From an uncultured Verrucomicrobiota bacterium (lineage in GTDB: Bacteria > Verrucomicrobiota > Verrucomicrobiia > Limisphaerales > UBA9464): a DNA stretch of 64,000 nt. Under the pieces are notes generated by a model that ran no database searches, had not been told where the DNA came from, and was given only the letters and a program-made list of their open reading frames with translations. Shown here one piece after another: positions 33,185 to 43,073 of this stretch. Positions within the stretch are counted from its first letter, which is position 1. Each line of letters opens with the position of its first letter. Position numbers and translations under genes: made by a program. The stretch covers positions 1-64,000 of the forward strand of contig CAIXUG010000003.1 of assembly GCA_903922605.1 (NCBI GenBank), written 5' to 3'.

Positions 33185-35128
33185 ATGACATTTCGCCGAC
33201 TTGCCACCGTTGCGCTTGCCGCCTTCACCACTGCTGTCCTCCGGCTGGCGGCAGAAAATCCTGCCGGGCTCGTGGCCACGTTTGGCGCGGGGGGCGTCAA
33301 CGATCAGATCGTGGCGGACAATGTCTGGCTTTACGTGCCGGCAGGGCAGCCGGCCACACCGTTCATTGCACCGGGCGCGTTTACCGCGACGTGGCGGGGA
33401 CAGGTCACGGCGGAGTTGCGCGCGGATTTCACCTTTCACGCGGAGTTCAGTGGCGACCTCAAGCTCACCATCAACGACACGGTGGTGCTGGAGGGAAAGG
33501 GTGAGGGGGACAAGACGGTCACGGGCAAATCCGTCCGCCTGAACAAGGGGGCCAACAATCTGGTGGCGGAGTTCAAGTCGCCCGAAGCCGGGGATGCCTT
33601 CATCCGCCTCTACTGGTCCAACAAGGAGACGCCGTACAATCCGATTCCGCTCGGAGTTCTCAGCCATCCTGAGAACGACGACCTGAAGAAGTCGCTCCTG
33701 GCCCATCGCGGCCGGGATCTCTTCGCCGAACACCGCTGCATCCGCTGCCATACTTCCGCCGGTGGCATGCCGGAGCTGGCCGCCGACGCGCCGGCCTTTA
33801 CCGGCATCGGCGGACGCCGCAACTTCGACTGGCTGGCGCGCTGGATTGCCGATCCCCACGCGCTGCGTCCGGGCACGCCGATGCCGCAGGTCCTGTTCGG
33901 AGCGGATGCGAAGGACAAGGCCGAAGCCGTTGCCGCCTACCTCGCCTCCCTCAAGGGTAACACTCAGTTTGAAGCCAAGGCCGGCGATGCCGAAACGGGC
34001 AAAGCCCTCTTTGAAAAGCTGCACTGCGTGGCCTGCCATAATCAACCCGAGGGCGGGGACGCCGATGCGAAGAAAATCGCGCAGAAGCAGGTGAAGGCCA
34101 AATTCGCCCCCGGCGCGATGACGGCGTTCCTTCAGAAACCTTCCGAGCACTACGCGTGGATTCGCATGCCGAATTTCCGGCTCTCGCCTGAAGAAGCCGG
34201 CAATCTCGCCGCCTATCTCGAGGCCAATGCCGACGCGCCCAATGATCGGCCAGCCCCGACCGACGCCGCTCTGATCGAAAAGGGCAAGGGATTGGTCCAA
34301 AGCGTCGGCTGCCTGAATTGCCACACGCTGGAAGGTTCCAAGAATGAGTTTGCCGGCAAAGCGCTCGCGGATCTCGGCGCTGACAAATGGACTGCCGGTT
34401 GCGTCGCCGACCAGCCTGCGGCCGACAGCAAGGCACCGCATTATTCTTTCTCCGACGACGACCGGGCGGCCTTGCGAGCCTTTGCGGCGACCGATCGCAG
34501 CGCGTTGACGCGACATACTGCCGCCGACTTCCTGGCGCGGCAGTCCGAGCGGCTGAACTGCCGGGAGTGCCATGGCAAATTCGATGGCTTCCCGACTTAC
34601 GAGCTGCTGTTGGGCAAGCTGCGCCCCGAGTACGCCGCCGGCTTCATTGCCGGGACGGAGACGTGGAAGCCCCGTCCGTGGCTCGATGCCCGCATGCCGA
34701 ACTTCCCGGCCTATGCCGAGCATCTGGGGACGGGGCTTGCCATGATTGCCGGTCTGCCGCCGAAGACGGCCGCTGACCCGGCACCCGCAGATACCGCCGA
34801 GCTGGCCAAAGCCGGCCAGAAGCTCGTGAGCGCCAACGGCGGCTTTGCGTGCATCTCCTGCCATCCGGTCGGCGCGATGGGGGCCACGCAGGTCTTCGAG
34901 GCACCGGGCATCAACCTCGCCCATTCGTTTGGGCGAATCCAGAACAGCTATTTCCGCCGCTGGCTGCGCGCCCCGACTTCGGTCGATCCTGCGACGAAGA
35001 TGCCCACCTACTTCGACGAGGAAGGCAAAAGCCCGTTCCCCGACGTTCTCGGTGGCGATGGCAAGAAGACCATCGGCGCGGTGTGGGAATACCTGCGGTT
35101 GGGCGAGCAGATGCCCCGGCCGGAGTGA
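33185..35128 (+). CDS. Exported penta-haem c-type cytochrome
   Basis: The 647-residue periplasmic protein has a signal peptide (LATVALAAFTTAVLRLAA). The N-terminal beta-rich domain (about 25-160), with ELRADFTFHAEFSGDLKLTI and NLVAEFKSPEAGDAFIRLYW, resembles PA14-type modules. Five CxxCH sites follow: CIRCH (about 183), CVACH (about 283), CLNCH (about 378), CRECH (about 459) and CISCH (about 557). Distal Met ligands are plausible in the PGTPMPQVL and IRMPNFRLSPEE contexts. It is likely an electron carrier or terminal subunit for a periplasmic dehydrogenase. It stands alone between a terminator and a repeat. Confidence 0.9.
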   Translation: MTFRRLATVALAAFTTAVLRLAAENPAGLVATFGAGGVNDQIVADNVWLYVPAGQPATPFIAPGAFTATWRGQVTAELRADFTFHAEFSGDLKLTINDTVVLEGKGEGDKTVTGKSVRLNKGANNLVAEFKSPEAGDAFIRLYWSNKETPYNPIPLGVLSHPENDDLKKSLLAHRGRDLFAEHRCIRCHTSAGGMPELAADAPAFTGIGGRRNFDWLARWIADPHALRPGTPMPQVLFGADAKDKAEAVAAYLASLKGNTQFEAKAGDAETGKALFEKLHCVACHNQPEGGDADAKKIAQKQVKAKFAPGAMTAFLQKPSEHYAWIRMPNFRLSPEEAGNLAAYLEANADAPNDRPAPTDAALIEKGKGLVQSVGCLNCHTLEGSKNEFAGKALADLGADKWTAGCVADQPAADSKAPHYSFSDDDRAALRAFAATDRSALTRHTAADFLARQSERLNCRECHGKFDGFPTYELLLGKLRPEYAAGFIAGTETWKPRPWLDARMPNFPAYAEHLGTGLAMIAGLPPKTAADPAPADTAELAKAGQKLVSANGGFACISCHPVGAMGATQVFEAPGINLAHSFGRIQNSYFRRWLRAPTSVDPATKMPTYFDEEGKSPFPDVLGGDGKKTIGAVWEYLRLGEQMPRPE

Positions 35129-35193
35129 ATAGTGCGTTTGGTTGGAGGGGGAGTTATGCCTGGTTGGGAGGCGCTGTCCTCACGGCCAGCGAA

Positions 35194-35303
35194 CAGTAAT
35201 CAGTGAACCAGTGATCAGTAAGACAACGGTTGGACGCGATCCGAGGACTGAACACTGTTTTACTGATTACTGATTCACTGATCACTGGCTCACTGATTAC
35301 TGG
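35194..35303. repeat. ACTGATTACTGATTCACTG-type inverted repeat
   Basis: Left arm CAGTAATCAGTGAACCAGTG (35194-35213) is mirrored by right-arm units TACTGATTACTGATTCACTG and CACTGATTACTG, ending at 35303. It lies between the cytochrome gene and the LptF/G gene. Confidence 0.85.
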
Positions 35304-35342
35304 CGACGGGAGGCCGCCGGGCCTTAGCCTCCGCGCACCGGA

Positions 35343-36797
35343 ATGCGTCTCCTTGACCGTTATCTTCTGCGGGAATTGCTCCTGCCGCTCAGCGTCTGTC
35401 TGGGCGGCTTTCTGGTGTTTTGGATCGCTTTTGACCTGTTCAACGACCTGCGGACCTTCCAAGAGGAGCACGCCACGCTCAGGGGAATCGTGCAGCTCTA
35501 CGGTATCCGTCTGCCGGATTTGCTGATGACCATCCTGCCGGTCGGCGAGCTGCTTGGACTGCTCTATGCACTGACCCAACTGGCCCGGCATAACGAGATT
35601 ACGGCAATTCGGGCGGCGGGCGTAAGCCTGTGGCGGATCGCCCTGCCTTATTTCGCCGTCGGCATCCTATTTTCCGGCGGCCTGTACTGGTTGAACGAAG
35701 AAGTGGCCCCTCATGCCGTCGAACGGGAGCAGCAGCTGCGCCTGGGTTGGCTGGACCCGCAGGCGGGCAACGCAGCCCGGCTCTGGCAGACGAATGTGAA
35801 TTTTCAGAACAGTACGGAACGGCGGGCGTGGAGCATTGGCCGGTTCAACCTGGCCACGTATGAAATGGAGCAACCGCGGGTGGACATGTACCTGCCCAAG
35901 GAGGCCTTCCGCGAGCTGACGGCCAGCACCGCCCGCTGGACCAACGGCGCCTGGAGTCTGACCAATGGATTGGAATTGCTGCATCGTTTTGGTGGCGATC
36001 CGGCCCCCGCCAGCCGCATCCAGCGCCGGCTGGTGTCGGGCGAACTGGCTTCACCCTCCGAAAGCCTGGCTCATTGGGAAGGCAGCGATGTGCTGGTGTC
36101 CAACTTGTTGGTGCTGCGTACCAATCTGAGCTTCACCAACGCGGTATCGCGGCAGGGCTGGAAAGCCTCCGAGTTTGCCCCCGCCACCGGCGATTTGAAG
36201 GACTTGGCCAGCGCCGAACCCCTAGGGGCTAATGCGCGGCGTCTGATCATGGCGGAACGAGCCGTATGGACCAACGGGATGTGGCGTTTCCTGAACGCAC
36301 GCGAATTTCTTTACCGTTCCGGCACCGATGACCTGCCGTTTGACCAGACCTTTGCCGAACTGGATTTGCCGGAGCTGACCGAGATGCCGGAGATCATCAT
36401 GAGCGAGGTTCGGGTGAGCGCGCTGCTGACTCAGGCCAAGGTGATCCGCAAGCCGTCGCTTTCGGTGGCCGAGGTGAGGGATTACCAGCGGCTGCACCCC
36501 CGGCTTTCGGATCGGGATCGAGCCCTCCTCGATACGGTGCAGCAGGCACGACTGGCGGGGCCGTGGACCTGCCTGGTGGTGGTGCTGATTGCGATTCCCT
36601 TCAGCGTGGCTTCGGGCCGTCGCAACGTGTTCTACGGTGTCGCGGGCAGCATCGGCCTCGCCTTCGGCTATTTCGTGCTGCAGCGCGTCGGGTTCGCCCT
36701 GGGACAGAGCCAAACTGCCCCGGCTTGGCTCGCTGCCTGGCTGCCCAACTTCTTCTTTGGCCTCCTCGGCCTCGTGTTGATAGCCCGCGTGAGATAG
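35343..36797 (+). CDS. LptF/LptG family lipopolysaccharide-export permease
   Basis: A 484-residue inner-membrane protein of the YjgP/YjgQ family, which with LptB and LptC moves LPS from the inner membrane to the periplasmic bridge. MRLLDRYLLRELLLPLSVCL is the canonical N-terminus. Membrane segments lie at about 15-35, 55-80 and 97-120, and three more at the C-terminus (about 402-480). The long periplasmic beta-jellyroll-like domain between them (about 125-390) exceeds the usual size (E. coli LptF/G about 360 residues in total). Whether it is F or G cannot be decided. Its stop is 2 bases before the histidine kinase start, so the two are very likely co-transcribed. Confidence 0.92.
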   Translation: MRLLDRYLLRELLLPLSVCLGGFLVFWIAFDLFNDLRTFQEEHATLRGIVQLYGIRLPDLLMTILPVGELLGLLYALTQLARHNEITAIRAAGVSLWRIALPYFAVGILFSGGLYWLNEEVAPHAVEREQQLRLGWLDPQAGNAARLWQTNVNFQNSTERRAWSIGRFNLATYEMEQPRVDMYLPKEAFRELTASTARWTNGAWSLTNGLELLHRFGGDPAPASRIQRRLVSGELASPSESLAHWEGSDVLVSNLLVLRTNLSFTNAVSRQGWKASEFAPATGDLKDLASAEPLGANARRLIMAERAVWTNGMWRFLNAREFLYRSGTDDLPFDQTFAELDLPELTEMPEIIMSEVRVSALLTQAKVIRKPSLSVAEVRDYQRLHPRLSDRDRALLDTVQQARLAGPWTCLVVVLIAIPFSVASGRRNVFYGVAGSIGLAFGYFVLQRVGFALGQSQTAPAWLAAWLPNFFFGLLGLVLIARVR

Positions 36798-36799
36798 CC

Positions 36800-38551
36800 A
36801 TGAGCAACGAGCCAGCCAGCGACGGTGAACTGCAACAGCTGCGCAACCGGCTGGATCGGCTCGAGGCGCTGCATCTGGTGGGGCAGGTGATCCATTCGAC
36901 ACTGGACCTGCGCGAGGCCTTGCAGCTCGTGATGCGCGAGGCGGTCCGGCTCATGCGCGCAAACAGCGGTTCGGTCTGTCTGGTGAACCCGACGACCGGC
37001 TTTCTGGAACTGGAAGCGGCGCATGGCTTGCCGAGCGGGGCGCGCAATCTGCGGCTCCGCCTCGGCGAGGGCATCACCGGCTGGGTGGCCCGGGTGGGCA
37101 AGCCCGCCCGTGTCGGCGACGTCACCAAGGACAAACGCTATTTCGCGCTGCGCCCCGGCGTGCGCTCCGAGCTGGCTGTGCCCTTGCGGGTGGCGGACGA
37201 GGTGCGCGGGGTCATCAACGTGGATTCCGAGCGCCTGAACGCCTTCACCGAGGACGATCAGACTTTGCTTCAGGATCTGGCCACGCTGGCGGCACCGGCC
37301 ATCGGCAATACGTGGCTTTACGAGCAGGCCAAACTGAAGGCCCGGCTGCTGGAGTCGCTGGTGCGCGTGGGCAAGATCATCAATTCCACGCTCAATCTGG
37401 ACGACGCGCTGCTCGTCATCACCCGCGAGGCCCGCACGCTGCTGCGGGCCAAGATGGTGTCCCTGACGATGCTCAATGAATCGGGCGAATGGCTGGAGCT
37501 GCGGGCGCATTTCGGTGCGGGCAAGACCTACGTGGAGAAGCCGCGCCTCAGCGTCTCGGAAAGTTTCATCGGCATCGTCATCCGCCGGAAGAAGTCGATG
37601 CAACTCGAGAACGTGCAGAGTTCAGGCCGCTACCAGAACGCCTCGCTGGCGCGTCGTGAAGGGCTGGTGTCGCTGCTGAGCGTGCCATTGCTCTACGGCG
37701 GCAAGGCCACGGGGACGCTCAATCTTTACACCGGCGAGCCGCACACCTTCTCCGACGAGGAGGTGCGCGTGCTTTCCACCTATGCCGAGCTGTCCGCCCT
37801 CGCGCTGGAGAAGGCGCGGCTCTACGACCGCATCGTCTCGGTGGAAGAGGAACTGCGGCAAAGTGAGCGGCTGTCCGCGCTCGGCCTGCTCGCCGCAGAA
37901 ATCGCGCACGAGATCCGGAATCCGCTGACGGTGATGAAGATGCTCCATCACTCGCTGGATCTGGATTTCCCAGCCGACGACCCCCGTCGGAAGGACGTGC
38001 GGATCATGGGGGAAAAGATGGACCACCTGAACCGCATCGTGGATCAGGTGCTGGATTTTGCCCGCAGCACGGAACCCCGGCTGGAGCCCGTGGATATAAA
38101 CCAGCTGCTCGATGACCTCAGTCTGCTCACACGCCACAAACTGCGCGATCAGGACGTACACTTTATCCGGCGGCTCGACCCGAACCTGCCGACGATCATC
38201 GGCGACGCCACCCAGTTGGAGCAGGCTTTCCTGAATCTGACCCTCAACGCCGTGGAGGCGATGCCGCAAGGCGGCCGCCTGACGGTCCGCTCACGGACCT
38301 TGCCGCTGAAGCGCGGCACGGAGCGTCCCACCCATGTGCTGGTGCGTTTTCGCGACACGGGCGTGGGCATGACCCAGGAACAGCGTCGGCGGGTGTTTAC
38401 CTCGCTGCTCAGCACCACCAAAGCCCGGGGCAATGGCATCGGTTTGGCCATTGTCTCACGGGTGATCGAACAGCACCAGGGCAAGGTGCGTCTCTGGTCC
38501 CATCCGGGAAAGGGGACGACCATCGCGCTCCTGCTGCCAATTGAACGCTGA
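36800..38551 (+). CDS. Sensor histidine kinase with two GAF domains
   Basis: A 583-residue cytoplasmic kinase without membrane segments. GAF 1 covers about 18-175 (LREALQLVMREAVRLMRANSG, AVPLRVADEVRGVINVDS), GAF 2 about 190-345 (LDDALLVITREARTLL, SVPLLYGGKATGTLNLYT). The HisKA H-box is LGLLAAEIAHEIRNPLTVMK. The ATPase has an N-box in LNLTLNAVEAMPQGG, a G1 box in FRDTGVGM and a G2 box in GNGIGLAIV. The H-box type is that of NtrB/AtoS kinases, which usually pair with sigma-54 activators. The NtrC-type regulator at 48.7-50.1 kb is an unlinked candidate partner, though this is inference. It is translationally close to the LptF/G gene. Confidence 0.93.
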   Translation: MSNEPASDGELQQLRNRLDRLEALHLVGQVIHSTLDLREALQLVMREAVRLMRANSGSVCLVNPTTGFLELEAAHGLPSGARNLRLRLGEGITGWVARVGKPARVGDVTKDKRYFALRPGVRSELAVPLRVADEVRGVINVDSERLNAFTEDDQTLLQDLATLAAPAIGNTWLYEQAKLKARLLESLVRVGKIINSTLNLDDALLVITREARTLLRAKMVSLTMLNESGEWLELRAHFGAGKTYVEKPRLSVSESFIGIVIRRKKSMQLENVQSSGRYQNASLARREGLVSLLSVPLLYGGKATGTLNLYTGEPHTFSDEEVRVLSTYAELSALALEKARLYDRIVSVEEELRQSERLSALGLLAAEIAHEIRNPLTVMKMLHHSLDLDFPADDPRRKDVRIMGEKMDHLNRIVDQVLDFARSTEPRLEPVDINQLLDDLSLLTRHKLRDQDVHFIRRLDPNLPTIIGDATQLEQAFLNLTLNAVEAMPQGGRLTVRSRTLPLKRGTERPTHVLVRFRDTGVGMTQEQRRRVFTSLLSTTKARGNGIGLAIVSRVIEQHQGKVRLWSHPGKGTTIALLLPIER

Positions 38552-38592
38552 GACTGGCGGCAACCATTGGGTTGGGATGGCGTGGGGTTCCA

Positions 38593-38712
38593 TAGTAGGC
38601 CGGGCTGCCAGCCTGGCACGTACGGCGGGCTGCCAGCCCGCCGAAAAGGCAGGGCAGCAGCCGACGGGCTGGCAGCCCGTCCTACGGTGTCGGGCCAGCG
38701 GCCTGACCTACT
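38593..38712. repeat. Palindromic repeat with GGCTGCCAGCCC core, copy 2
   Basis: Contains CGGGCTGCCAGCC, GCGGGCTGCCAGCCCGCC and GTGTCGGGCCAGCGGCCTGA, with TAGTAGG/CCTACT at the ends. It is a diverged copy of 23468-23586 and lies between the convergent kinase and clpB genes. Confidence 0.85.
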
Positions 38713-38776
38713 TGGCGGTGCGACCACCCCGCGCACGAACCTCCGCCAAGATACCGTTTCTTTCAGGGAACTGTTA

Positions 38777-41380
38777 TCAGCCCTTCGAGAAATTCAGTTC
38801 ATCCTCGCGCCCGGCGCTGACTTTCACGGTGTCACCCGGCTTGAACTCGCCGGCCAGCAGCCGTGTGGCGAGCGGATTGAGGAGCTTGTCCTGAATGGCA
38901 CGTTTGAGCGGGCGGGCGCCGAACTGCGGGTCGTACCCCTCGGTGGCGAGCAGCTTCTTGGCGGCCTCGTCCACGACGAGGGTGAGATGCTGGTCCGCGA
39001 GGCGTTTCACGACGCGGATCAGCTGGATGTCCACGATCTTCGTCAGCTCCGCCTCGTCGAGGCTGTGGAAGATGATCGTGTCATCGACACGGTTCAGAAA
39101 CTCGGGCCGGAAATGGCGCTTCAGCTCGGCCATCACCTTTTCCTCCATCGTGCGCCGGGCACCGACGGTCGTGCGGCCGTCCATGAAATATTCCTGAATG
39201 ATCGGTGAGCCGATGTTCGACGTCATGATCACGATGGTGTTCTTGAAATCCACGGTACGGCCCTGACCATCGGTCAGACGGCCATCATCCAATACCTGTA
39301 GGAGGACGTTGAAGACATCGGAGTGCGCCTTCTCGATCTCGTCGAAGAGCACCACCGAGTAGGGCCGGCGACGGACGGCCTCGCTGAGCTGTCCGCCCTC
39401 CTCGTAACCGACGTACCCCGGAGGCGCACCGACCAGCCGGGAGACGGTGTGCTTTTCCATGTATTCCGACATGTCGATGCGGATCATGGCCTGCTCGTCG
39501 TCGAATAGGAATTCGGCGAGCGCCCGCGCCAGCTCGGTTTTGCCGACTCCGGTCGGTCCCAGGAAGATGAACGAACCGATGGGGCGGTTCGGGTCACCCA
39601 GCCCGGAACGCGCACGACGCACGGAATCGGAGACGGCCTTGATGGCCTCCGCCTGGCCGATGACGCGATCGCTGAGGCGATGCTCCATTTTTACGAGCTT
39701 CTCACGCTCGCCTTCGAGCATTTTGGTCACGGGAATACCCGTCCACGAAGCGACCACCTTGGCAATGTCCTCCTCAGTGACTTCCTGCCGTAGGAGATGC
39801 GTCTTGGCACCGCTGTTGAGCGACTGTTTCTCGACGGCGGCGAGTTTTTTCTCCAGGTCGGGAATCTTGCCGTACTGCACCTCGGCGGCCTTGTGAAGAT
39901 CGCCCTTGCGACTGGCCTGTTCCAATTCGGTCTTTGCCTGTTCCAACTGTGTCTGAATCAGGCTGACGGCGTTGATGGCGGCTTTCTCGTTCTGCCACTG
40001 GGCGGTGAGCGCGGCGGACTTCTCCTTCAGGTTGGCCAGTTCGCCATCGAGCTTCTTGAGCCGTTCCTTGCTGGCATCGTCGCGCTCCTTGGCGAGCGAG
40101 GTGCGCTCAATCTGAAGCTGCAGGATTTGCCGGTCGAACTGGTCGAGTTCGGTCGGTTTGGAATCGAGCTCCATCTTGAGGCGCGAAGCCGACTCATCCA
40201 CGAGGTCCACGGCCTTGTCGGGCAGGAACCGGTCGCTGATGTAGCGGTGGGAAAGGGTGGCCGCAGCCACGAGCGCGGAATCCTGGATGCGCACGCCGTG
40301 GTGCGTCTCGTAGCGCTCCTTCAGGCCGCGCAGGATCGCAATCGTGCTTTCGACGCTGGGCTCGGCGACATAGACCGGCTGAAAGCGGCGTTCCAGCGCG
40401 GGGTCCTTCTCCACGTGCTTGCGGTACTCATCGAGCGTGGTGGCACCGACACAGCGGAGTTCGCCGCGGGCGAGCTGCGGTTTGAGCATGTTCGCCGCGT
40501 CGGCCGAACCCTCGGCCTTGCCGGCGCCAACGATGGTGTGCAGCTCGTCGATGAAGAGGATGATCTTGCCCTCGCTCGCGGTGACCTCCTTGAGGAAGGC
40601 CTTGAGGCGTTCCTCGAATTCACCCCGAAACTTCGCGCCCGCGACCATCGCGCCGAGGTCCATGGCGATGACGCGCTTGTTCTTCAGCGACTCCGGCACA
40701 TCGCCATCCACGATGCGCTTGGCGAGGCCTTCGACGATGGCAGTCTTGCCCACGCCCGGTTCGCCGATGAGCACGGGATTGTTCTTCGTGCGGCGGGTGA
40801 GTACCTGCATCACCCGGCGAATCTCGTCGTCACGCCCGATCACCGGATCGATCTTTCCTTGGCGGGCCAGGGCGGTGAGATCCTTGCCGTATTTCTCCAG
40901 GGTCTGGATCTTGTCCTCGGGGCTCTGGTCGGTGACACGCTGGTTGCCGCGCAGTTCGAGGAGTGCTTTGAGTACGGTGTCGCGCTTGAGGGCATGCTTG
41001 GCAAAAATGCGCCTGAGGGAATCGCCGCCCTTGTCCAGCAGGCCGAGCAGGAGGTGCTCGGTGGAAACGAATTCATCCTTCAGCTTCTTGGCCTCGCCGG
41101 TGGCGGCGTTCAGCGAGTTTTGAAAATCTTGCGAAGGATAAACCTGCGAAGAACCTTGCACCTTGGCGCGGCGACCGAGCTCAGCGTCCAAATCGGCGGT
41201 GAAACCGCCAACGCTCACGCCCAGCTTTTGTAAAAGCTGTGGCACGAAACCGTCTTCCTGTTCCGCCAAGGCCAGGGCCAGGTGCTCGCCATCGAGTTGC
41301 TGGTGTGACCGCGACTGGGCGGTTTCCTGGGCTGCCTGAATCGCCTCCTGAGCCTTGATCGTAAGTTTGTCCATCTGCAT
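38777..41380 (-). CDS. clpB: ATP-dependent chaperone ClpB
   Basis: A Hsp100 disaggregase that works with DnaK on aggregated proteins in the cytoplasm. 867 residues from [14 protein letters not shown] (MDKLTIK two codons later is equally likely). The N-domain covers about 1-145. AAA1 has Walker A GEPGVGKT and Walker [11 protein letters not shown], and a middle coiled-coil domain follows (about 405-520). AAA2 has [16 protein letters not shown] and [13 protein letters not shown]. The middle domain distinguishes it from ClpA and ClpC. The preceding region shows no recognisable heat-shock element. Monocistronic by context. Confidence 0.97.
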   Translation of the reverse strand: MQMDKLTIKAQEAIQAAQETAQSRSHQQLDGEHLALALAEQEDGFVPQLLQKLGVSVGGFTADLDAELGRRAKVQGSSQVYPSQDFQNSLNAATGEAKKLKDEFVSTEHLLLGLLDKGGDSLRRIFAKHALKRDTVLKALLELRGNQRVTDQSPEDKIQTLEKYGKDLTALARQGKIDPVIGRDDEIRRVMQVLTRRTKNNPVLIGEPGVGKTAIVEGLAKRIVDGDVPESLKNKRVIAMDLGAMVAGAKFRGEFEERLKAFLKEVTASEGKIILFIDELHTIVGAGKAEGSADAANMLKPQLARGELRCVGATTLDEYRKHVEKDPALERRFQPVYVAEPSVESTIAILRGLKERYETHHGVRIQDSALVAAATLSHRYISDRFLPDKAVDLVDESASRLKMELDSKPTELDQFDRQILQLQIERTSLAKERDDASKERLKKLDGELANLKEKSAALTAQWQNEKAAINAVSLIQTQLEQAKTELEQASRKGDLHKAAEVQYGKIPDLEKKLAAVEKQSLNSGAKTHLLRQEVTEEDIAKVVASWTGIPVTKMLEGEREKLVKMEHRLSDRVIGQAEAIKAVSDSVRRARSGLGDPNRPIGSFIFLGPTGVGKTELARALAEFLFDDEQAMIRIDMSEYMEKHTVSRLVGAPPGYVGYEEGGQLSEAVRRRPYSVVLFDEIEKAHSDVFNVLLQVLDDGRLTDGQGRTVDFKNTIVIMTSNIGSPIIQEYFMDGRTTVGARRTMEEKVMAELKRHFRPEFLNRVDDTIIFHSLDEAELTKIVDIQLIRVVKRLADQHLTLVVDEAAKKLLATEGYDPQFGARPLKRAIQDKLLNPLATRLLAGEFKPGDTVKVSAGREDELNFSKG

Positions 41381-41529
41381 GGCCGACGTTACGCATGGCA
41401 GATGCCATGACGGCAACGCCCGGATTGGCCGGAATTAAGCCCCGATTGTTCCCCGCCGGTGTGCCTGAGTGAGCCAATTAGGCGCGACTGGGCAACCACT
41501 GTGCCTTGGGTCCCAACCCGGCGAAAGGG

Positions 41530-41853
41530 TCAGTAGCGCGGCACCTGCGGGTCCACCTCGACGCTCCAGCGGTCGATGCCGCCGCTAAGATTGGTCAGCC
41601 GCGTAAAGCCCTGGCCGCGCAGGAAAGCAATGGCATGCGCGCTGCGGACGCCATGATGGCAATAGACAACGATCTCTTCGTCCTTCCACGCGTCCAGTTC
41701 ACCAGCGCGTTCGGCCAACTCGCCGAGCGGTACCAACGTGGAGCCGCTCAGCGCGCAAAAGGCGTGCTCCTCCGCTTCCCGCACGTCCAACAAGTGAGGC
41801 GGCGTGGCAGAACCCAGGCGGGCGGCGAGCTCGGTTGGCGAAAGGGAGGACAT
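41530..41853 (-). CDS. Single-domain rhodanese-like protein
   Basis: A 107-residue sulfurtransferase-fold protein. LLDVREAEEHAFCALSGSTLVPLGEL is the N-terminal signature. The active-site loop is IVVYCHHGVRSAHAIAFLRGQGF with catalytic Cys in the CHHGVR loop, a six-residue loop as in GlpE-type rhodaneses. VEVDPQVPRY is the C-terminal tail. It may carry sulfane sulfur in the cytoplasm. It lies 96 bases downstream of trxB on the same strand, with a palindromic repeat between, so a functional link is only suggestive. Confidence 0.92.
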   Translation of the reverse strand: MSSLSPTELAARLGSATPPHLLDVREAEEHAFCALSGSTLVPLGELAERAGELDAWKDEEIVVYCHHGVRSAHAIAFLRGQGFTRLTNLSGGIDRWSVEVDPQVPRY

Positions 41854-41861
41854 GCTTTAAC

Positions 41862-41942
41862 GATCAGCAAATCAGTGTTTCAGTGAACCAGTGGGCAGCG
41901 AACTGAAAGTCTGATGACTGATTCACCGACTACTGATCACTC
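41862..41942. repeat. ACTGATTACTGATC-type inverted repeat
   Basis: Left-arm units GATCAGCAAATCAGTG and TTTCAGTGAACCAGTG face right-arm units GATGACTGATTCACCG and CTACTGATCACT. It belongs to the same family as 35194-35303 and occupies the gap between trxB and the rhodanese gene. Confidence 0.8.
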
Positions 41943-41949
41943 GCTTTGC

Positions 41950-42879
41950 TCATGCGTTCAGTCCCGCCAGATACCGCTCGGCCTCAATGGCTGCCGCGCA
42001 GCCCATGCCGGCGGCGGTGATGGCCTGGCGATAGACGGAGTCTGCGCAGTCGCCGGCGACGAAGACGCCCGGGACCGTCGTGGCCATGCCTTTGCCGAGG
42101 ACGAAATAGCCGGCATCGTCCAACGCCAGCTGGCCCTTGAAAAGCTGGGTGTTCGGCACATGGCCAATGGCGACGAAGAGGCCGGCGCTGGGGAGGAACG
42201 ATTCCTCGTCCGTCTTGAGATTCTTGAGCTTCACGCCCGTCATCTTGCCCGAGGTGACGTCCTGCACTTCGGTCACGGCGGAGTCCCAGATCGGCTTGAT
42301 CTTGGGATTCGCCAGCGTGCGGTCGGCCATGATCTTCGAGGCCCGCAGCGAGTCACGGCGATGCACGAGATAGACAATGGAGCCGAAGCGGGTGAGGAAG
42401 TTCGCCTCTTCGCATGCGGAATCGCCGCCGCCGACCACGACGAGCGGCTGGTTGCGGAATACCGGCAGCGCACCGTCGCAGGTGGCGCAGTAGGTCACGC
42501 CTTTCTTCTCCAGCTCGTGTTCGCCCGGCACGCCCAGATGCTTGTGGCCCGCGCCGCTGGCGATGATGAGCGCCTGCGTTTCCACCAGATCACCATCCAC
42601 GACCAGCCTGATCGGCTTCGCGGCGAGATCGACGGACTCGACCGTGCCAAATTTGATCCTCGCGCCGAATTTCTCGGCCTGGGACTGCATCCGCGTCATC
42701 AGCTCATAGCCGTCAACGCCCTCCGGAAAGCCGGGGAAGTTCTCCACAATGCTGGTGGTGGTCAGGAGGCCGCCGGGCATGACGCCGGTGAGGACGAGCG
42801 GGTTGAGATTCGCGCGGGCGGAGTAAATGGCGGCGGTAAGTCCGGCACAACCCGTGCCGATGATGACGACGTTTTCCAT
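41950..42879 (-). CDS. trxB: Thioredoxin reductase
   Basis: A 309-residue FAD/NADPH enzyme that reduces thioredoxin. MENVVIIGTGCAGLTAAIYS is the FAD-binding start. VTYCATCDGALP carries the redox CxxC. VVVGGGDSACEEANFL is the NADPH-binding motif. GVFVAGDCADSVYRQAITAAGMGCAAAIEAERYL is the C-terminal FAD signature. The FAD loop reads GTGCAG rather than the usual GSGPAG, a tolerated variant. Length and domain order are standard for low-Mr bacterial TrxB. Confidence 0.96.
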   Translation of the reverse strand: MENVVIIGTGCAGLTAAIYSARANLNPLVLTGVMPGGLLTTTSIVENFPGFPEGVDGYELMTRMQSQAEKFGARIKFGTVESVDLAAKPIRLVVDGDLVETQALIIASGAGHKHLGVPGEHELEKKGVTYCATCDGALPVFRNQPLVVVGGGDSACEEANFLTRFGSIVYLVHRRDSLRASKIMADRTLANPKIKPIWDSAVTEVQDVTSGKMTGVKLKNLKTDEESFLPSAGLFVAIGHVPNTQLFKGQLALDDAGYFVLGKGMATTVPGVFVAGDCADSVYRQAITAAGMGCAAAIEAERYLAGLNA

Positions 42880-43027
42880 AAGGCGGAGGAACGGTAGGGG
42901 CGGGGCGGAAGCGTAGCAAGAAGACGGAAGATCAGCTCCGGCATGACGTTCACCGGTTGCCGCTTATGGCTGCGGACGCTGTTGACGGAGCCGAGCGCAG
43001 GGAAGAGCCGCCGACGCGTAATTTCGT

Positions 43028-43054
43028 TAAAGTCCTAGGGCACGTTGCCGATGA
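43028..43054 (+). promoter_or_regulatory. Sigma-28 (FliA) type promoter of flagellin 1
   Basis: TAAA at 43028-43031, a 15-base spacer, then GCCGATGA at 43047-43054. The sigma-28 consensus is TAAA-N15-GCCGATAA. A start of transcription near 43061 would give a 5' leader of about 132 nt. Confidence 0.85.
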
Positions 43055-43073
43055 AAGAGGTGTCAGTGAGGCG

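Noticed and set aside
33134-34924. Long minus-strand open frame opposite the penta-haem cytochrome
   Set aside because: Plus strand carries five CxxCH sites and a signal peptide; the minus frame has neither domain nor good bias.
39797-41233. Long plus-strand open frame opposite clpB
   Set aside because: Shadow of clpB, whose AAA motifs are complete on the minus strand.
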